A stretch of DNA of 64,000 nt from an uncultured Collinsella sp. (GCA_958403385.1 CATXXC010000001.1:121864-185863); one strand, 5' to 3'. Shown: positions 47,828 through 58,860, counted from the stretch's first letter. Notes: generated by a model from the letters alone, not told the origin. Numbers and translations: made by a program.

Positions 47828-48889
47828 ATGTCCAAAGCACTCGACCCCAAAGACACCTGCGTCCTCGTTACCGGTGGCGCCGGCTTTATCGGCTCGCACA
47901 CCGTCGTTCAGCTGCTCGAGGGTGGCTACCAGGTCGTCATCGTCGATGATCTCTCCAACTCCAGCGCCGTCGCCGTCGACCGCGTCAAGACCATCGTGGG
48001 CGACGAGGCCGCCAAGAACCTCACCTTCTACGAGGCCAACGTGCTCGACCGCGATGCAATGAACAAGATCTTCGATACCCATCAGATCGACCGCGTCATC
48101 CACTTCGCCGGTTTTAAGGCCGTCGGCGAGTCGGTGAGCAAGCCCGTCGAGTACTACCACAACAACATCGAGAACACCCTGGTGCTCATCGACGTCATGC
48201 GCAGCCATGGCTGCAAGTCCATCATCTTCTCGAGCTCCTCGACCGTCTACGGCGACCCGAACAACCCGCCCGTCACCGAGGAGGATCCTAAGAAGCCCGC
48301 GACCAACCCCTATGGTTGGACCAAGTGGATGATCGAGCAGATCCTTATGGACGTCCACACCGCCGACCCCGAGTGGGACGTCGTGCTGCTCCGTTACTTC
48401 AACCCCATTGGCGCTCATCCGTCGGGCCTGATCGGCGAGGACCCCAAGGGCATCCCCAACAACTTGGTGCCCTATGTCGCCCAGGTCGCCGTGGGCAAGC
48501 TCGAGGCCGTTCAGGTCTTTGGCAACGACTACCCCACCCCCGACGGCACCGGCGTGCGCGACTACATCCACGTGTGCGATCTGGCCTCTGGTCACGTTGC
48601 CGCCCTTAACTGGATGAACGGCAAGACCGGCGTCGAGATCTTTAACTTGGGCACCGGCACCGGCACCTCGGTACTCGAGGTCGTCGCCGCCTTCTCCAAG
48701 GCTTGTGGCAAGGAGCTGCCCTACGTGATCCGCGAGCGCCGCGCCGGCGACATCGCTGCCAACTGGTGCGATGCCTCCAAGGCCGAGCGCATGATGGGCT
48801 GGAAGGCCCAATACGACATCGCGGACATGTGCCGCGATAGCTGGAACTGGCAGAGCCACAACCCCAACGGCTTCGCCGACGCCGAGTAG
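47828..48889 (+). CDS. galE: UDP-glucose 4-epimerase GalE
   Basis: Interconverts UDP-glucose and UDP-galactose, serving galactose use and surface polysaccharide synthesis. The 353-residue SDR protein has the NAD motif LVTGGAGFIGSHTVVQL, the catalytic Ser region (FSSSSTVYG) and Tyr-x-x-x-Lys as PYGWTKWMIEQI, with substrate segment RYFNPIGAHPSG and a late VREYIHV-like VRDYIHVCDLASGHV. GATAGGAGA lies 5 bases before the ATG. Single gene with its own terminator. Confidence 0.97.
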   Translation: MSKALDPKDTCVLVTGGAGFIGSHTVVQLLEGGYQVVIVDDLSNSSAVAVDRVKTIVGDEAAKNLTFYEANVLDRDAMNKIFDTHQIDRVIHFAGFKAVGESVSKPVEYYHNNIENTLVLIDVMRSHGCKSIIFSSSSTVYGDPNNPPVTEEDPKKPATNPYGWTKWMIEQILMDVHTADPEWDVVLLRYFNPIGAHPSGLIGEDPKGIPNNLVPYVAQVAVGKLEAVQVFGNDYPTPDGTGVRDYIHVCDLASGHVAALNWMNGKTGVEIFNLGTGTGTSVLEVVAAFSKACGKELPYVIRERRAGDIAANWCDASKAERMMGWKAQYDIADMCRDSWNWQSHNPNGFADAE

Positions 48890-48911
48890 CAAAAACCTAC
48901 ATACCGCTCTT

Positions 48912-48945
48912 GCCCCGATCTCACGTTGTGAGGTCGGGGCTTTTT
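48912..48945 (+). terminator. Terminator of galE
   Basis: GCCCCGA(T)CTCA against TGAG(G)TCGGGGC (48912-48922, 48930-48940), one mismatch, followed by TTTTT. Confidence 0.85.
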
Positions 48946-48994
48946 CATGGCATGTAACCATTCGCCGAAAATCGACCAACTTTTTTATCTTGCC

Positions 48995-49024
48995 TGTACA
49001 TGTTTAAACAACATGTTTTACAAT
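48995..49024 (+). promoter_or_regulatory. malQ promoter with GTTTAAAC operator
   Basis: TACAAT (49019-49024) is a good -10. The palindrome TGTTTAAACA (49001-49010) lies in the spacer region, where a bound repressor would block polymerase. The same core occurs at 58917-58924 and 59039-59046. Confidence 0.55.
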
Positions 49025-49109
49025 AAGCGTATCGAATCAGAACATCGGAGGCGGACTGCACACCCATCGGCAGGCCGACCCCACAACAAGAAGGTTGGTG
49101 AGCGCATTC

Positions 49110-50615
49110 ATGGAGCGTGCAAGCGGCGTCCTCATGCCCGTCTCATCTCTGCCCGGACCATACGGAATCGGTGGCTTTGGTTGGAATGCCTACGACTTCG
49201 TCGATTTTCTCGCCTCGTGCAAACAACATTACTGGCAGATTCTGCCCCTTACGACGACCAGCTATGGCGATTCGCCCTATCAGTCGTTCTCGGCCCGCGC
49301 AGGCAACCCCAACTTTATCGACTTTGCCGAGCTTATCGAGGCAGGGTATCTGGAGCAGCGCGATATCGATGGCGTGTATCTGGGATCCGACCCCAGCAAT
49401 GTCGACTACGGTGCTATCTTTGGCGGCCGCCGTCAGATTCTCGACCGAGCCGCTGAGCGCTTTGCTGCCGACAAGCCGGCCGATTTCGATGACTTTATCC
49501 AGGCCAACGAGGACTGGCTCATCCCCTACTGTGAGTTTATGACCGTCAAAGAGGAGTGCGGTCTCAAGGCGTTTTGGGAGTGGCCCGCGGAGCTCCGTAC
49601 CCGCGGCGAGGCTTCCGCCAAGGTCTGCGCCGACCATCCGGCGCGTATGCTCTACCACCAGATGACGCAGTACTTCTTCGATCGCCAGTGGAACCGCCTC
49701 AAGGCCTATGCCAACGAGCGCGACATTCTCATCATCGGCGACCTGCCCATCTATGTCTCGCGTGACTCCGTCGAGATGTGGGCGACGCCTGAGCTCTTTA
49801 AGATCGACGCCGCCGGCAATCCCGTGAGCGTCGCCGGCACGCCGCCCGACCAGTTCTCGGCCACCGGCCAGTACTGGGGCAACCCCATCTACGACTGGGA
49901 CGCTATGGAGTCCGATGGCTTCTCCTGGTGGGAGGGCCGCATTCGCGCCGCCCTCGACATGTACGACGTCATCCGCCTGGATCACTTCCGCGGCTTCGAG
50001 GCCTATTGGGAGGTGCCGTTCTCCTCGCCCGATTCGTCCTACGGTTCGTGGACGCAGGGCCCCGGCCTCAAGTTCTTCAAGACGCTCGAGGAAAAGCTCG
50101 GCACGCTGCCCATCATCGCCGAGGACCTGGGCTTCCTCACCCCCGGCGTCATCGACATGCGCGACAACTCGGGCTTCCCCGGCATGAAGATCCTGCAGTT
50201 TGCCTTTGAGGGCACCAACTCGTACTACCTGCCGCATAACTACATCGCCAACACCGTCGCCTATGTGGGCACCCACGACAACGAGACGGCGCGCGGTTGG
50301 TTTGAGGGAACGGCCACCCCCCGTCAGCGCGAGCAGGCAGCCCTGTACACCCATCAGCAGGCCGGCGAACCCATGGCAGATGCACTCAACCGCACCATCG
50401 CCGCCAGCGTGAGCGACACGTGCATCTACACCATGCAGGACCTGCTCAACTTGGGCAACGAGGCGCGCATCAACACCCCTGCCACGCTGGGCGGCAACTG
50501 GACCTGGCGCATGCTCGACGGCGCCATCACCCGCGAGCTCGAGCACAAACTCACCGACTGGACCGAGACCTACTTCCGCATCCCGTCGGAAGCCGAAATC
50601 GAGCTTCCTCAATAG
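49110..50615 (+). CDS. malQ: 4-alpha-glucanotransferase MalQ
   Basis: GH77 amylomaltase of 501 residues that transfers glucan chains between maltodextrins, releasing glucose. Motifs: SGVLMPVSSLPGPYGIGGFG at the start, HYWQILPLTTTSYGDSPYQSFSARAGNP, DLPIYVSRDSVEMW, the nucleophile Asp in VIRLDHFRGFEAYWEVP, the acid/base Glu in PIIAEDLGFLTPGV, and the third Asp in VGTHDNETARGW. The ATG at 49110 aligns with the usual start; TTG/GTG codons at 49095-49100 are weaker options. Followed after 128 bases by glgP, with which it degrades glycogen or maltodextrin. Confidence 0.97.
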   Translation: MERASGVLMPVSSLPGPYGIGGFGWNAYDFVDFLASCKQHYWQILPLTTTSYGDSPYQSFSARAGNPNFIDFAELIEAGYLEQRDIDGVYLGSDPSNVDYGAIFGGRRQILDRAAERFAADKPADFDDFIQANEDWLIPYCEFMTVKEECGLKAFWEWPAELRTRGEASAKVCADHPARMLYHQMTQYFFDRQWNRLKAYANERDILIIGDLPIYVSRDSVEMWATPELFKIDAAGNPVSVAGTPPDQFSATGQYWGNPIYDWDAMESDGFSWWEGRIRAALDMYDVIRLDHFRGFEAYWEVPFSSPDSSYGSWTQGPGLKFFKTLEEKLGTLPIIAEDLGFLTPGVIDMRDNSGFPGMKILQFAFEGTNSYYLPHNYIANTVAYVGTHDNETARGWFEGTATPRQREQAALYTHQQAGEPMADALNRTIAASVSDTCIYTMQDLLNLGNEARINTPATLGGNWTWRMLDGAITRELEHKLTDWTETYFRIPSEAEIELPQ

Positions 50616-50663
50616 GAGCTACCGCGCCCGACCCCTCCCCACCGTGCGGACGCGCTTGCTTTT

Positions 50664-50697
50664 CCCGCGCGAGGCCACCCCAATCCCCTCGCGCGGG
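50664..50697 (+). terminator. Hairpin between malQ and glgP
   Basis: Perfect 11-bp stem CCCGCGCGAGG / CCTCGCGCGGG (50664-50674 and 50687-50697), followed by CTTCTTATG. The T tract is weak, so partial termination is likely and glgP may still be read from malQ. Confidence 0.65.
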
Positions 50698-50743
50698 CTT
50701 CTTATGAATTGCAGACATGAAACAACCCATCACAGGAGAAAAC

Positions 50744-53011
<2,268 letters not shown>

Positions 53012-53040
53012 TTTCACTTCCCTTACCCATCCTCTTGAGA

Positions 53041-53072
53041 AACGGAGTCGTGGCAACACGGCTCCGTTTTTT
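53041..53072 (+). terminator. Terminator of glgP
   Basis: Stem AACGGAGTCGTG / CACGGCTCCGTT (53041-53052 and 53057-53068), one G-U type mismatch, loop GCAA, followed by TTTT. Confidence 0.9.
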
Positions 53073-53112
53073 GTGCCCGCACGTTATCCTGTGACCCGAC
53101 TCGACCGAAGAA

Positions 53113-53328
53113 TCTCGATCTGTAACAGCTACTCGGAAAAAACGGCCCCAGCTGTTACAGATTGAGACATACCGGCCCCTCCCCTTGGGTTTATCTCAAT
53201 CTGTAACATCTAGCAGCTGAAATTCACCTTTGGTGTTACAGATTTAGATGAAATGGTTAGCTCAGCGGAACCGTCTCGATCTGTAACATCTAACGTCCGA
53301 AATCAGCCTCACCCGTTACAGATCGAGA
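53113..53328. repeat. Array of six 15-bp motifs in alternating orientation, 40-bp period
   Basis: Motif TCTCGATCTGTAACA (forward) and its complement TGTTACAGATCGAGA (reverse) alternate at starts 53113 (f), 53153 (r), 53194 (f), 53234 (r), 53274 (f), 53314 (r). Spacing is 40, 41, 40, 40, 40; the 25-26 bases between motifs are unrelated to each other. No ORF overlaps. It lies between converging glgP and ABC-transporter genes, in a 457-base gap (53012-53468) that otherwise holds only two terminators. Confidence 0.92.
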
Positions 53329-53355
53329 CAAGCGACCGGCCAGACAACCCCAACA

Positions 53356-53401
53356 CAAAGAAAGGCTCCCCTCTCGCCCAGTGGACGGGAGGGGAGCCTT
53401 A
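53356..53401 (-). terminator. Terminator of the sugar ABC operon
   Basis: Long stem AAGGCTCCCCTCTCGCCC / GACGGGAGGGGAGCCTT (53362-53379 and 53384-53400), followed on the minus strand by TCTTTGTG. Confidence 0.85.
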
Positions 53402-53468
53402 TATGTGACCGCGGCAAAAGGATGGCAATACCGCAGCCGCCCAAAGGGAGGGCCTGGATGCACCGGGC

Positions 53469-54668
53469 CTAGATAAGGTTCTTGCCAGAGACCTTATCGA
53501 AGAGGTGGGTCGCGTTCTTCTCGAACTTGAACCAGATGGTGTCGCCAGCCTTGAGCGCGCCCTTGGCCTCGAGGTCGACGACGGGGATAATCAGGACAAA
53601 CTGGCCGTCGGGAGCGGTCACGTGGACATGCTCGGTCGAGCCCATGAGCTCGGTCACCTCGACGGTACCCTGGAGCGCGCCCTCCTCGCCCTTGTCGGCA
53701 AGCAGGATCTGCTCGGGACGCACGCCGGCCGTAATCTCCTTCACGTCGCCGCCGTCCCAGTTGAGGGCAAGCTGAGCGCAAGTCTCGGGGGCGAGCGCCA
53801 CGTTCATATCCTCGGTCTTGACGGTAAAGCCGTTGCCCGAGCGCACCAGCTGGGCATCGAAGAAGTTCATCTGCGGCACGCCGATAAAGCCGGCGACGAA
53901 GATGTTCGCGGGATGGTTGAAGACCTCCTGCGGGGTGGCGATCTGCTGGACGACGCCGTCCTTCATGACCACGATACGGTCACCGAGGGTCATAGCCTCG
54001 GTCTGGTCGTGAGTAACATAAATGAACGTGCCCTTGATCTCGTGGCGCAGCTTAATGAGCTCGGCACGCATCTGGTTACGAAGCTTGGCGTCCAGGTTGG
54101 ACAGTGGCTCGTCCATCAGGAAGACCTTGGGGTCACGCACGATGGCGCGGCCGATAGCGACACGCTGGCGCTGGCCGCCCGAAAGCGCCTTGGGCTTACG
54201 GTCGAGGTACTCGGTAATGCCCAGAATCTCGGCAGCAGAGCGAACTTTGCGGTCGATCTCGTCCTTGGGGACCTTCTTGAGCTCAAGCGTAAACGCCATG
54301 TTCTCGTACACCGTCATATTGGGGTACAGAGCATAGCTCTGGAACACCATGGCGATGTCGCGGTCCTTGGGCGCCACGTCGTTGACGCGCTTGCCGTCGA
54401 TGAGCACATCGCCCGAGGTGATGTCCTCCAGGCCGGCGACCATGCGCATCGTCGTGGACTTACCGCAGCCAGAGGGGCCAACGAGGACGACGAACTCCTG
54501 GTCGTGAACGGTGAGGTTGAAGTCCTCTACAGCGAGCACACCGTCCTCGGTAACCTTGAGGTTGTGCTTCTTCTCCTCGGTCTTCTTCTTTTTGCCAAAG
54601 AAGCCCTTCTTTTTGGACTCGGTGTTGGGATACACCTTCTGAACATGTTTGAGAACGATCTCGGCCAT
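53469..54668 (-). CDS. Sugar ABC transporter ATPase (MsmK/UgpC family)
   Basis: ATP-binding subunit of 399 residues that powers the carbohydrate importer. Walker A VGPSGCGKST, Q-loop VFQSYALYPNMTVYEN, signature ALSGGQRQRVAIGRA, Walker B VFLMDEPLSNLD and the H-loop VTHDQTEAM are all present, with a C-terminal TOBE/regulatory domain (about 250-399). Odd feature: a Lys-rich insertion of about 30 residues (SKKKGFFGKKKKTEEKKHNLK) near the N-terminus, between the first two strands, absent from typical MsmK. It is the last gene of the operon, separated from the permease by a GC hairpin. Confidence 0.95.
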   Translation of the reverse strand: MAEIVLKHVQKVYPNTESKKKGFFGKKKKTEEKKHNLKVTEDGVLAVEDFNLTVHDQEFVVLVGPSGCGKSTTMRMVAGLEDITSGDVLIDGKRVNDVAPKDRDIAMVFQSYALYPNMTVYENMAFTLELKKVPKDEIDRKVRSAAEILGITEYLDRKPKALSGGQRQRVAIGRAIVRDPKVFLMDEPLSNLDAKLRNQMRAELIKLRHEIKGTFIYVTHDQTEAMTLGDRIVVMKDGVVQQIATPQEVFNHPANIFVAGFIGVPQMNFFDAQLVRSGNGFTVKTEDMNVALAPETCAQLALNWDGGDVKEITAGVRPEQILLADKGEEGALQGTVEVTELMGSTEHVHVTAPDGQFVLIIPVVDLEAKGALKAGDTIWFKFEKNATHLFDKVSGKNLI

Positions 54669-54686
54669 GTCTTTACCTTTCGATAT

Positions 54687-54711
54687 GCGGCGCCGCGCTG
54701 AGGGGCGCCGC
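54687..54711 (-). promoter_or_regulatory. Intra-operon hairpin between permease and ATPase genes
   Basis: GCGGCGCC / GGCGCCGC (54687-54694 and 54704-54711), no T tract. Probably an mRNA-stability or pausing element. Confidence 0.5.
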
Positions 54712-54736
54712 AGAAACTTGCAATACAGTTACGGCA

Positions 54737-55576
54737 TCAGCCCTTGACGGCACCTGCCACCACGCCGTCGATGATGTACTTCTGGCAGAGAATGTACATG
54801 ACGACGATGGGGATAACAACCATCATGATGCAGGCCATCATGGGTCCGAGCTCGACGTGGCCGTAGCCACCGCGGAAGTACTGGATCAAGATAGGAATGG
54901 TCTTGTACTTGGTGGAGTCGAGCGTAAGGTAGGGCAGCAGGTAGTCGTTCCAGACCCACATGGTCTCGAGAATGCCGACCGAAAGATAGGTGGGCTTCAT
55001 GATGGGAAGGACGATCTTAAAGAACACCTGGACCGGGTTGCAGCCGTCGATCATGGCCGCCTCCTCGATCTCGAGCGGGATGTTCTTTACAAAGCCGGCG
55101 AACATAAAGACCGCCAGGCCCGCGCCAAAGCCAAGGTAGATAAAGCAGATGTTGAACGGCGTGTTGAAGCCGATGCGGTCCGCCAAATTGGACAGCGTGA
55201 ACATGAGCATCTGGAACGGCACGACCATCGAGAACACGAACAGGTAATAGAAGAAGTTCGAGATCTTGTTGTTGACGCGCACCACGTACCAAGCGCACAT
55301 GGAGCAGCACACCAAAATCAGCACGACCGACGTGACCGTGATAATGAGCGAGTACATAAACGCCGAGGCAAAGCCCTGCTCGTTAAGGGCGTGCACGTAG
55401 TTTGCAAGGCCGTTGAACGTCTCGGGCGTGAGCAGATCGAACGCCGTGGTGGTGCTGATTGCGGTCGCTTTCTTAAAGGAATTGAGCGCGATCATAAACA
55501 CGGGGTAGATCCACGCGAGCGACAGGATCGTAAAGAAAATCGAGAGCGCGCGGTTGATAACCTTATCGCGTTTCAT
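54737..55576 (-). CDS. Sugar ABC transporter permease, MalG-like
   Basis: Inner-membrane permease of 279 residues with six helices. The EAA loop that contacts the ATPase is clear: NIPLEIEEAAMIDGCNPVQVFFKIVLPIMKP. The rest follows the carbohydrate CUT1 family (YPVFMIALNSFKK; WVWNDYLLPYLTLDS; FFRGGYGH-like YFRGGYG). Its start codon overlaps the stop codon of the MalF-like gene by one base, so both are coupled. Confidence 0.95.
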   Translation of the reverse strand: MKRDKVINRALSIFFTILSLAWIYPVFMIALNSFKKATAISTTTAFDLLTPETFNGLANYVHALNEQGFASAFMYSLIITVTSVVLILVCCSMCAWYVVRVNNKISNFFYYLFVFSMVVPFQMLMFTLSNLADRIGFNTPFNICFIYLGFGAGLAVFMFAGFVKNIPLEIEEAAMIDGCNPVQVFFKIVLPIMKPTYLSVGILETMWVWNDYLLPYLTLDSTKYKTIPILIQYFRGGYGHVELGPMMACIMMVVIPIVVMYILCQKYIIDGVVAGAVKG

Positions 55577-56430
55577 TACTGCTGCACCTCCTTGGACCTC
55601 GTGGCCTTAAGCTGGATCATGGAAATAGCAACAACCAGGATGCAGAAGATAACCGCCTTGGCCTGACCGATGCCCTGCCATGCAATACCGGCACGCGAAT
55701 AGAACGTGTTGTAGATGTTCAGGGCGAGCATCTCGGTGGAGTGCGCGGGGGCGCCGCCGGTAAGGGCGAGGTTCTGGTCGAACAGCTTAAAGCCGTTGGT
55801 GATGGACAGGAACAGGCAGATGGTGATGGTCGGCATCAGGTTAGGGACCTTAACCTTCCAAAACGTCTGCCATGCCGTGGCACCGTCGACCTTGGCGGCC
55901 TCGATGTAGTCGGACGGAATGGACTGCAGACCAGCGATGTAGATGATCATCATGTAGCCGACCTGCTGCCACAGGGTCAGGATGATAAGGCCCCAGAAGC
56001 CAGCAGCAGAGTTAAGGGCGATGAGCTGGGCGCCGATGTTGGAGAGCAGGCAGTTGATCAAGATCTGCCAGATGTAGCCCAGCACGATGCCGCCGATCAG
56101 GTTCGGCATAAAGAAGATCGTACGGAAGATGTTAGTGCCCTTGAGCGCCTTGCGGGTGAGCGCCTGCGCGATGGCGAGGGCAATCACGTTGATGAGCACC
56201 GTCGACAGGAAGGCAAACGCCACCGTAAAGAAGAACGACGTGGCAAACTGCGAATCGGACAATGCGCGCACGTAGTTCTCGATACCGACAAAGTGCGCGT
56301 TGTTAATGGTAATAAACTGGCAGAACGAGAGATAGAAGCCCTGGATAAAGGGAATCACGAACCCGATCATAAACGCCAGGCACGTGGGCAGCATAAAGAG
56401 CGGCCACCAGCGCTTGAGTGCTTTGCCCAT
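55576..56430 (-). CDS. Sugar ABC transporter permease, MalF-like
   Basis: Inner-membrane permease of 284 residues. Six helices, with LFMLPTCLAFMIGFVIPFIQGFYLSF at the start and the EAA loop IPSDYIEAAKVDGATAWQTFWKVKVPNLMPT. It lacks the large periplasmic P2 loop of E. coli MalF, as usual for CUT1 systems of Gram-positives. GAAAGGACCC lies before the ATG, right after a stable hairpin that separates it from the binding-protein gene. Confidence 0.95.
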   Translation of the reverse strand: MGKALKRWWPLFMLPTCLAFMIGFVIPFIQGFYLSFCQFITINNAHFVGIENYVRALSDSQFATSFFFTVAFAFLSTVLINVIALAIAQALTRKALKGTNIFRTIFFMPNLIGGIVLGYIWQILINCLLSNIGAQLIALNSAAGFWGLIILTLWQQVGYMMIIYIAGLQSIPSDYIEAAKVDGATAWQTFWKVKVPNLMPTITICLFLSITNGFKLFDQNLALTGGAPAHSTEMLALNIYNTFYSRAGIAWQGIGQAKAVIFCILVVAISMIQLKATRSKEVQQ

Positions 56431-56450
56431 AAAAGGGTCCTTTCAATATG

Positions 56451-56486
56451 CAGGGGGCGGGCAAACCTACGTCTGCCCGCCCCCTG
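56451..56486 (-). promoter_or_regulatory. malE-malF-type intercistronic hairpin
   Basis: Perfect 13-bp stem CAGGGGGCGGGCA / TGCCCGCCCCCTG (56451-56463 and 56474-56486) with a 10-base loop. It lies directly after the solute-binding-protein gene, where such hairpins protect the upstream mRNA so that more binding protein than permease is made. Confidence 0.75.
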
Positions 56487-56517
56487 TCGCTAATCAGATA
56501 GCTTGGGCAGCAACTGC

Positions 56518-57834
56518 TTACTCGGAAGCAGCCTTCTCGGTCTTCCAGCCATCGACGAAGGCGTTCTTGACGCCGTCCCACTTGCTGTTATCGGCAGCGT
56601 AGGCAATCAGAGCCTGCTTGAGGTTCTTCTTCCACTCCTCGGAGGGAATGTAGACGAAGTCCCAAGCGACGGTCTTCTTGCCGTCCTTGGCCATGGCAAC
56701 GGCCTGCTGCGAGAAGACGTTGGTGGTCTCCTTGGCGCTCTTGAACGGAGCGGTCAGACCCATCTTGTCGGCGATGATGCTGGTCGGGGTGTCAGCGGTG
56801 ACGCACCAATACATGAAGTCCTCGGTGGCCTTCTGGGCATCCTCGGAAGCCTGGGAACTGACGCACCAATAGTTCTCGCCGCCGGAGCACAGGCCCTGGT
56901 TCTCCTCGCCGTCAACACCGATGTAGATGGGCATCATGCCAATCTGATCGTCGGTCATGCCGGCCTTGACGAGGTCAGAGTAGGCCCAAGAGCCGTTCTG
57001 GTAGAAGACGGCCTTGCCGGTTGCGAACTCGTTGGTGGCGTCGTCGCCGGTCTTGGAAGCAAGCTGCGAAGGATCGCAGGTAGAGTCGGTGATGTACAGG
57101 TCGAAGATCTGCTTGTAGTTGTCGAGGAACTCACCCTTGATCTCGTCGTCCTCCTGGTTGTGCTCCTTCTCAAACTCGTAGTAGAGCGGCATGTTGGCAA
57201 GGTGGGTGGTGTAGCGCCAGCTGGAGGAGTCGTCCATGCCGGCGGAAGTGAAGGCACCCTCGACACCAAGCTCGTCCTTGCGGGCCTGGATGTCGTCGGC
57301 ACAAGCCTTCAGCTTGTCGAAGGAGTTGATGTCCTCGGCCTTGTAGCCAGCCTTCTCGAGCAGCTGCTTGTTGTAAATAATGCCGAAGCTCTCCTGAACC
57401 CAGTCGATGCACACATCCTTGCCGTCGGACTGCAGAGCCAGGGAGTCGTCAATGAGCTCACCGCGGAGCTTGGTATCGGACAGGTCGGCGCAGTAATCCT
57501 TCCAGTTCTTAAGACCGGTGGGGCCGTTGACCTGGAACAGGGTCGGAGCGGAGCTCTTGGACATCTCGGACTTGAGCTTCTCCTCGTAGGTGTTGGAGGC
57601 GGCGGTCACGATCTTGACCTCGACGCCCTTCTCCTCCTTGTACGCCTTGGCGATCTCCTTCCACTCCTTGTCGACCTCAGGCTTGAATTGGAGGAAGTAG
57701 ACCTCGGCAGCGTCACCAGAAGCAGAGGAGCCGGAGCCGGCGGAGCCACCGCAGCCCACGAGACCCAGACCAAGAACTGCAGCCGCGGAACCAGCAAAGC
57801 CCAGGAACTGCCTTCTGCTCATTTCGTTCTTCAT
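56518..57834 (-). CDS. Sugar ABC transporter solute-binding lipoprotein
   Basis: Extracellular sugar receptor of 438 residues and first gene of the ABC operon. The signal has both a twin-arginine motif (SRRQFLG) and a lipobox (GLVGC), giving a predicted Tat-exported lipoprotein. The mature part is a CUT1-type binding protein (EVYFLQFKPEVDKEWKEIAKAYKEEKGVEVKIVTAAS; FATGKAVFYQNGSWAYSDL). The ligand cannot be read from the sequence; proximity to malQ/glgP and to a TreR-like regulator suggests an alpha-glucoside. The ATG at 57834 follows AAAGGGTGG; the ATG at 57852 is weaker. Confidence 0.94.
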   Translation of the reverse strand: MKNEMSRRQFLGFAGSAAAVLGLGLVGCGGSAGSGSSASGDAAEVYFLQFKPEVDKEWKEIAKAYKEEKGVEVKIVTAASNTYEEKLKSEMSKSSAPTLFQVNGPTGLKNWKDYCADLSDTKLRGELIDDSLALQSDGKDVCIDWVQESFGIIYNKQLLEKAGYKAEDINSFDKLKACADDIQARKDELGVEGAFTSAGMDDSSSWRYTTHLANMPLYYEFEKEHNQEDDEIKGEFLDNYKQIFDLYITDSTCDPSQLASKTGDDATNEFATGKAVFYQNGSWAYSDLVKAGMTDDQIGMMPIYIGVDGEENQGLCSGGENYWCVSSQASEDAQKATEDFMYWCVTADTPTSIIADKMGLTAPFKSAKETTNVFSQQAVAMAKDGKKTVAWDFVYIPSEEWKKNLKQALIAYAADNSKWDGVKNAFVDGWKTEKAASE

Positions 57835-57942
57835 TACAATCCACCCTTTCACACCGTGGCGGCACCCTTTGCCGCCGCCTTCGGAGATTGGCTCGGGGAC
57901 TTTGCCCCTTTTGCTGATTTGAACGATACGCTATTTGGCTAG

Positions 57943-57992
57943 TTGTTTGAACAAGTATTACTAGAGCGGTAGAAAAACTTCGGTGAACGGTA
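57943..57992 (-). promoter_or_regulatory. Control region of the sugar ABC operon
   Basis: The palindrome TTGTTTGAACAA (57943-57954) is one base from the TreR-type core GTTTAAAC. A CGG-N4-CGG box (CGGTGAACGGTA) lies at 57981-57992. The -10 is not certain; TATCGT on the minus strand (57923-57928) is one option. Confidence 0.5.
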
Positions 57993-58050
57993 ATTTCAAC
58001 TTGATACTTGACAAGTTTTGTATAAACAATTATTTGTTATCGAATGCAGA

Positions 58051-58099
58051 GAAAACGCCCGGTCAAACCGATGCATCGTCGGTTTGACCGGGCGTTTTC
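58051..58099 (-). terminator. Terminator of the TreR-like gene
   Basis: Perfect 21-bp stem (58051-58071 and 58079-58099), arm beginning GAAAACGCCCGGTC, 7-base loop. T residues flank both sides, so it can act in both directions. It lies in the 306-base gap 57835-58140, whose other content is the ABC promoter. Confidence 0.9.
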
Positions 58100-58140
58100 G
58101 CTTTGAGGACATGAGTCTCGTCAGGCTGCGAGCTGGCCGG

Positions 58141-58860
58141 CTATCGCTTGGAGTTGACGCGGTAGTGGAAGATCTCGGGGTGTGTGCGAGTGTGCGTCAC
58201 CTCAAACAAGATGCCATCCGAGGTGTACGACTGGCTCTCCATGACGGCAACGCAGTTGTATTTGCCGAGGTCAAGATAGCTGCAGTCCTCATCGTTGGCG
58301 AGCTCGACACTCACCGTACGACGGCTCGCCATCACTTTGACACCGCGCTTGTGCTCCAGATAGCCGTAAATAGAATCTGCCGCGATCTCGGGGGTCAGGC
58401 CCTTGGCGATCGACGCCAAAAAATAGCCATGGTCCACTTGGCGCGCGTTGCCGTTGAGGCTTCGGACACGCACTACGCGAATCAGCTCCTCGCCCACCTT
58501 AAAGCCCAGGTGACGAGAGAGTTGCTCGGTGCAAACCAGATGTTCGAAAGACTTAACGTCCGTCGATGCAACGGCATTGTTGCGCTTTGCAAACTCGCCA
58601 AACGACTCAACCTCTTCGAGTGCGCCCAACATGTCGGTTTCGCCCTTAAGCCAAATAACGCGCACGCCCTTGCCGTGTATGGGCTGCACAAACATCCCGT
58701 CGGCCAGCATGCTCAAAGCGCGGCGGACGGTATTGCGCGTGCAGCCAAATTCCGCGGTCAGCTCGGCTTCGGTTGGCAGCATCTCCTGAAACGCATAGGT
58801 CCCATTAATGATGCGCGAGCGTATTTCTCGGTAGATTCCTTCGTATATCGCTTTTGGCAT
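58141..58860 (-). CDS. TreR-like GntR-family repressor
   Basis: A 239-residue GntR/HutC regulator. The winged helix is at about 3-70 (IYEGIYREIRSRIINGTYAFQEMLPTEAELTAEFGCTRNTVRRALSMLADGMFVQPIHGKGVRVI). The UTRA domain resembles TreR, the trehalose-operon repressor: SIYGYLEHKRGVKVMASRRTVSVELANDEDCSYLDLGKYNCVAVMES. TreR senses trehalose 6-phosphate. It is divergent from the PTS-HAD fusion gene, and GTTTAAAC palindromes lie in front of both genes, in malQ and (one base changed) in the ABC operon, which it probably controls. AGAGGTG precedes the ATG. Confidence 0.92.
   Translation of the reverse strand: MPKAIYEGIYREIRSRIINGTYAFQEMLPTEAELTAEFGCTRNTVRRALSMLADGMFVQPIHGKGVRVIWLKGETDMLGALEEVESFGEFAKRNNAVASTDVKSFEHLVCTEQLSRHLGFKVGEELIRVVRVRSLNGNARQVDHGYFLASIAKGLTPEIAADSIYGYLEHKRGVKVMASRRTVSVELANDEDCSYLDLGKYNCVAVMESQSYTSDGILFEVTHTRTHPEIFHYRVNSKR

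Noticed and set aside
53113..53328. CRISPR array
   Set aside because: The repeats are 15 bp, alternate in orientation and number six; there are no cas genes or leader.
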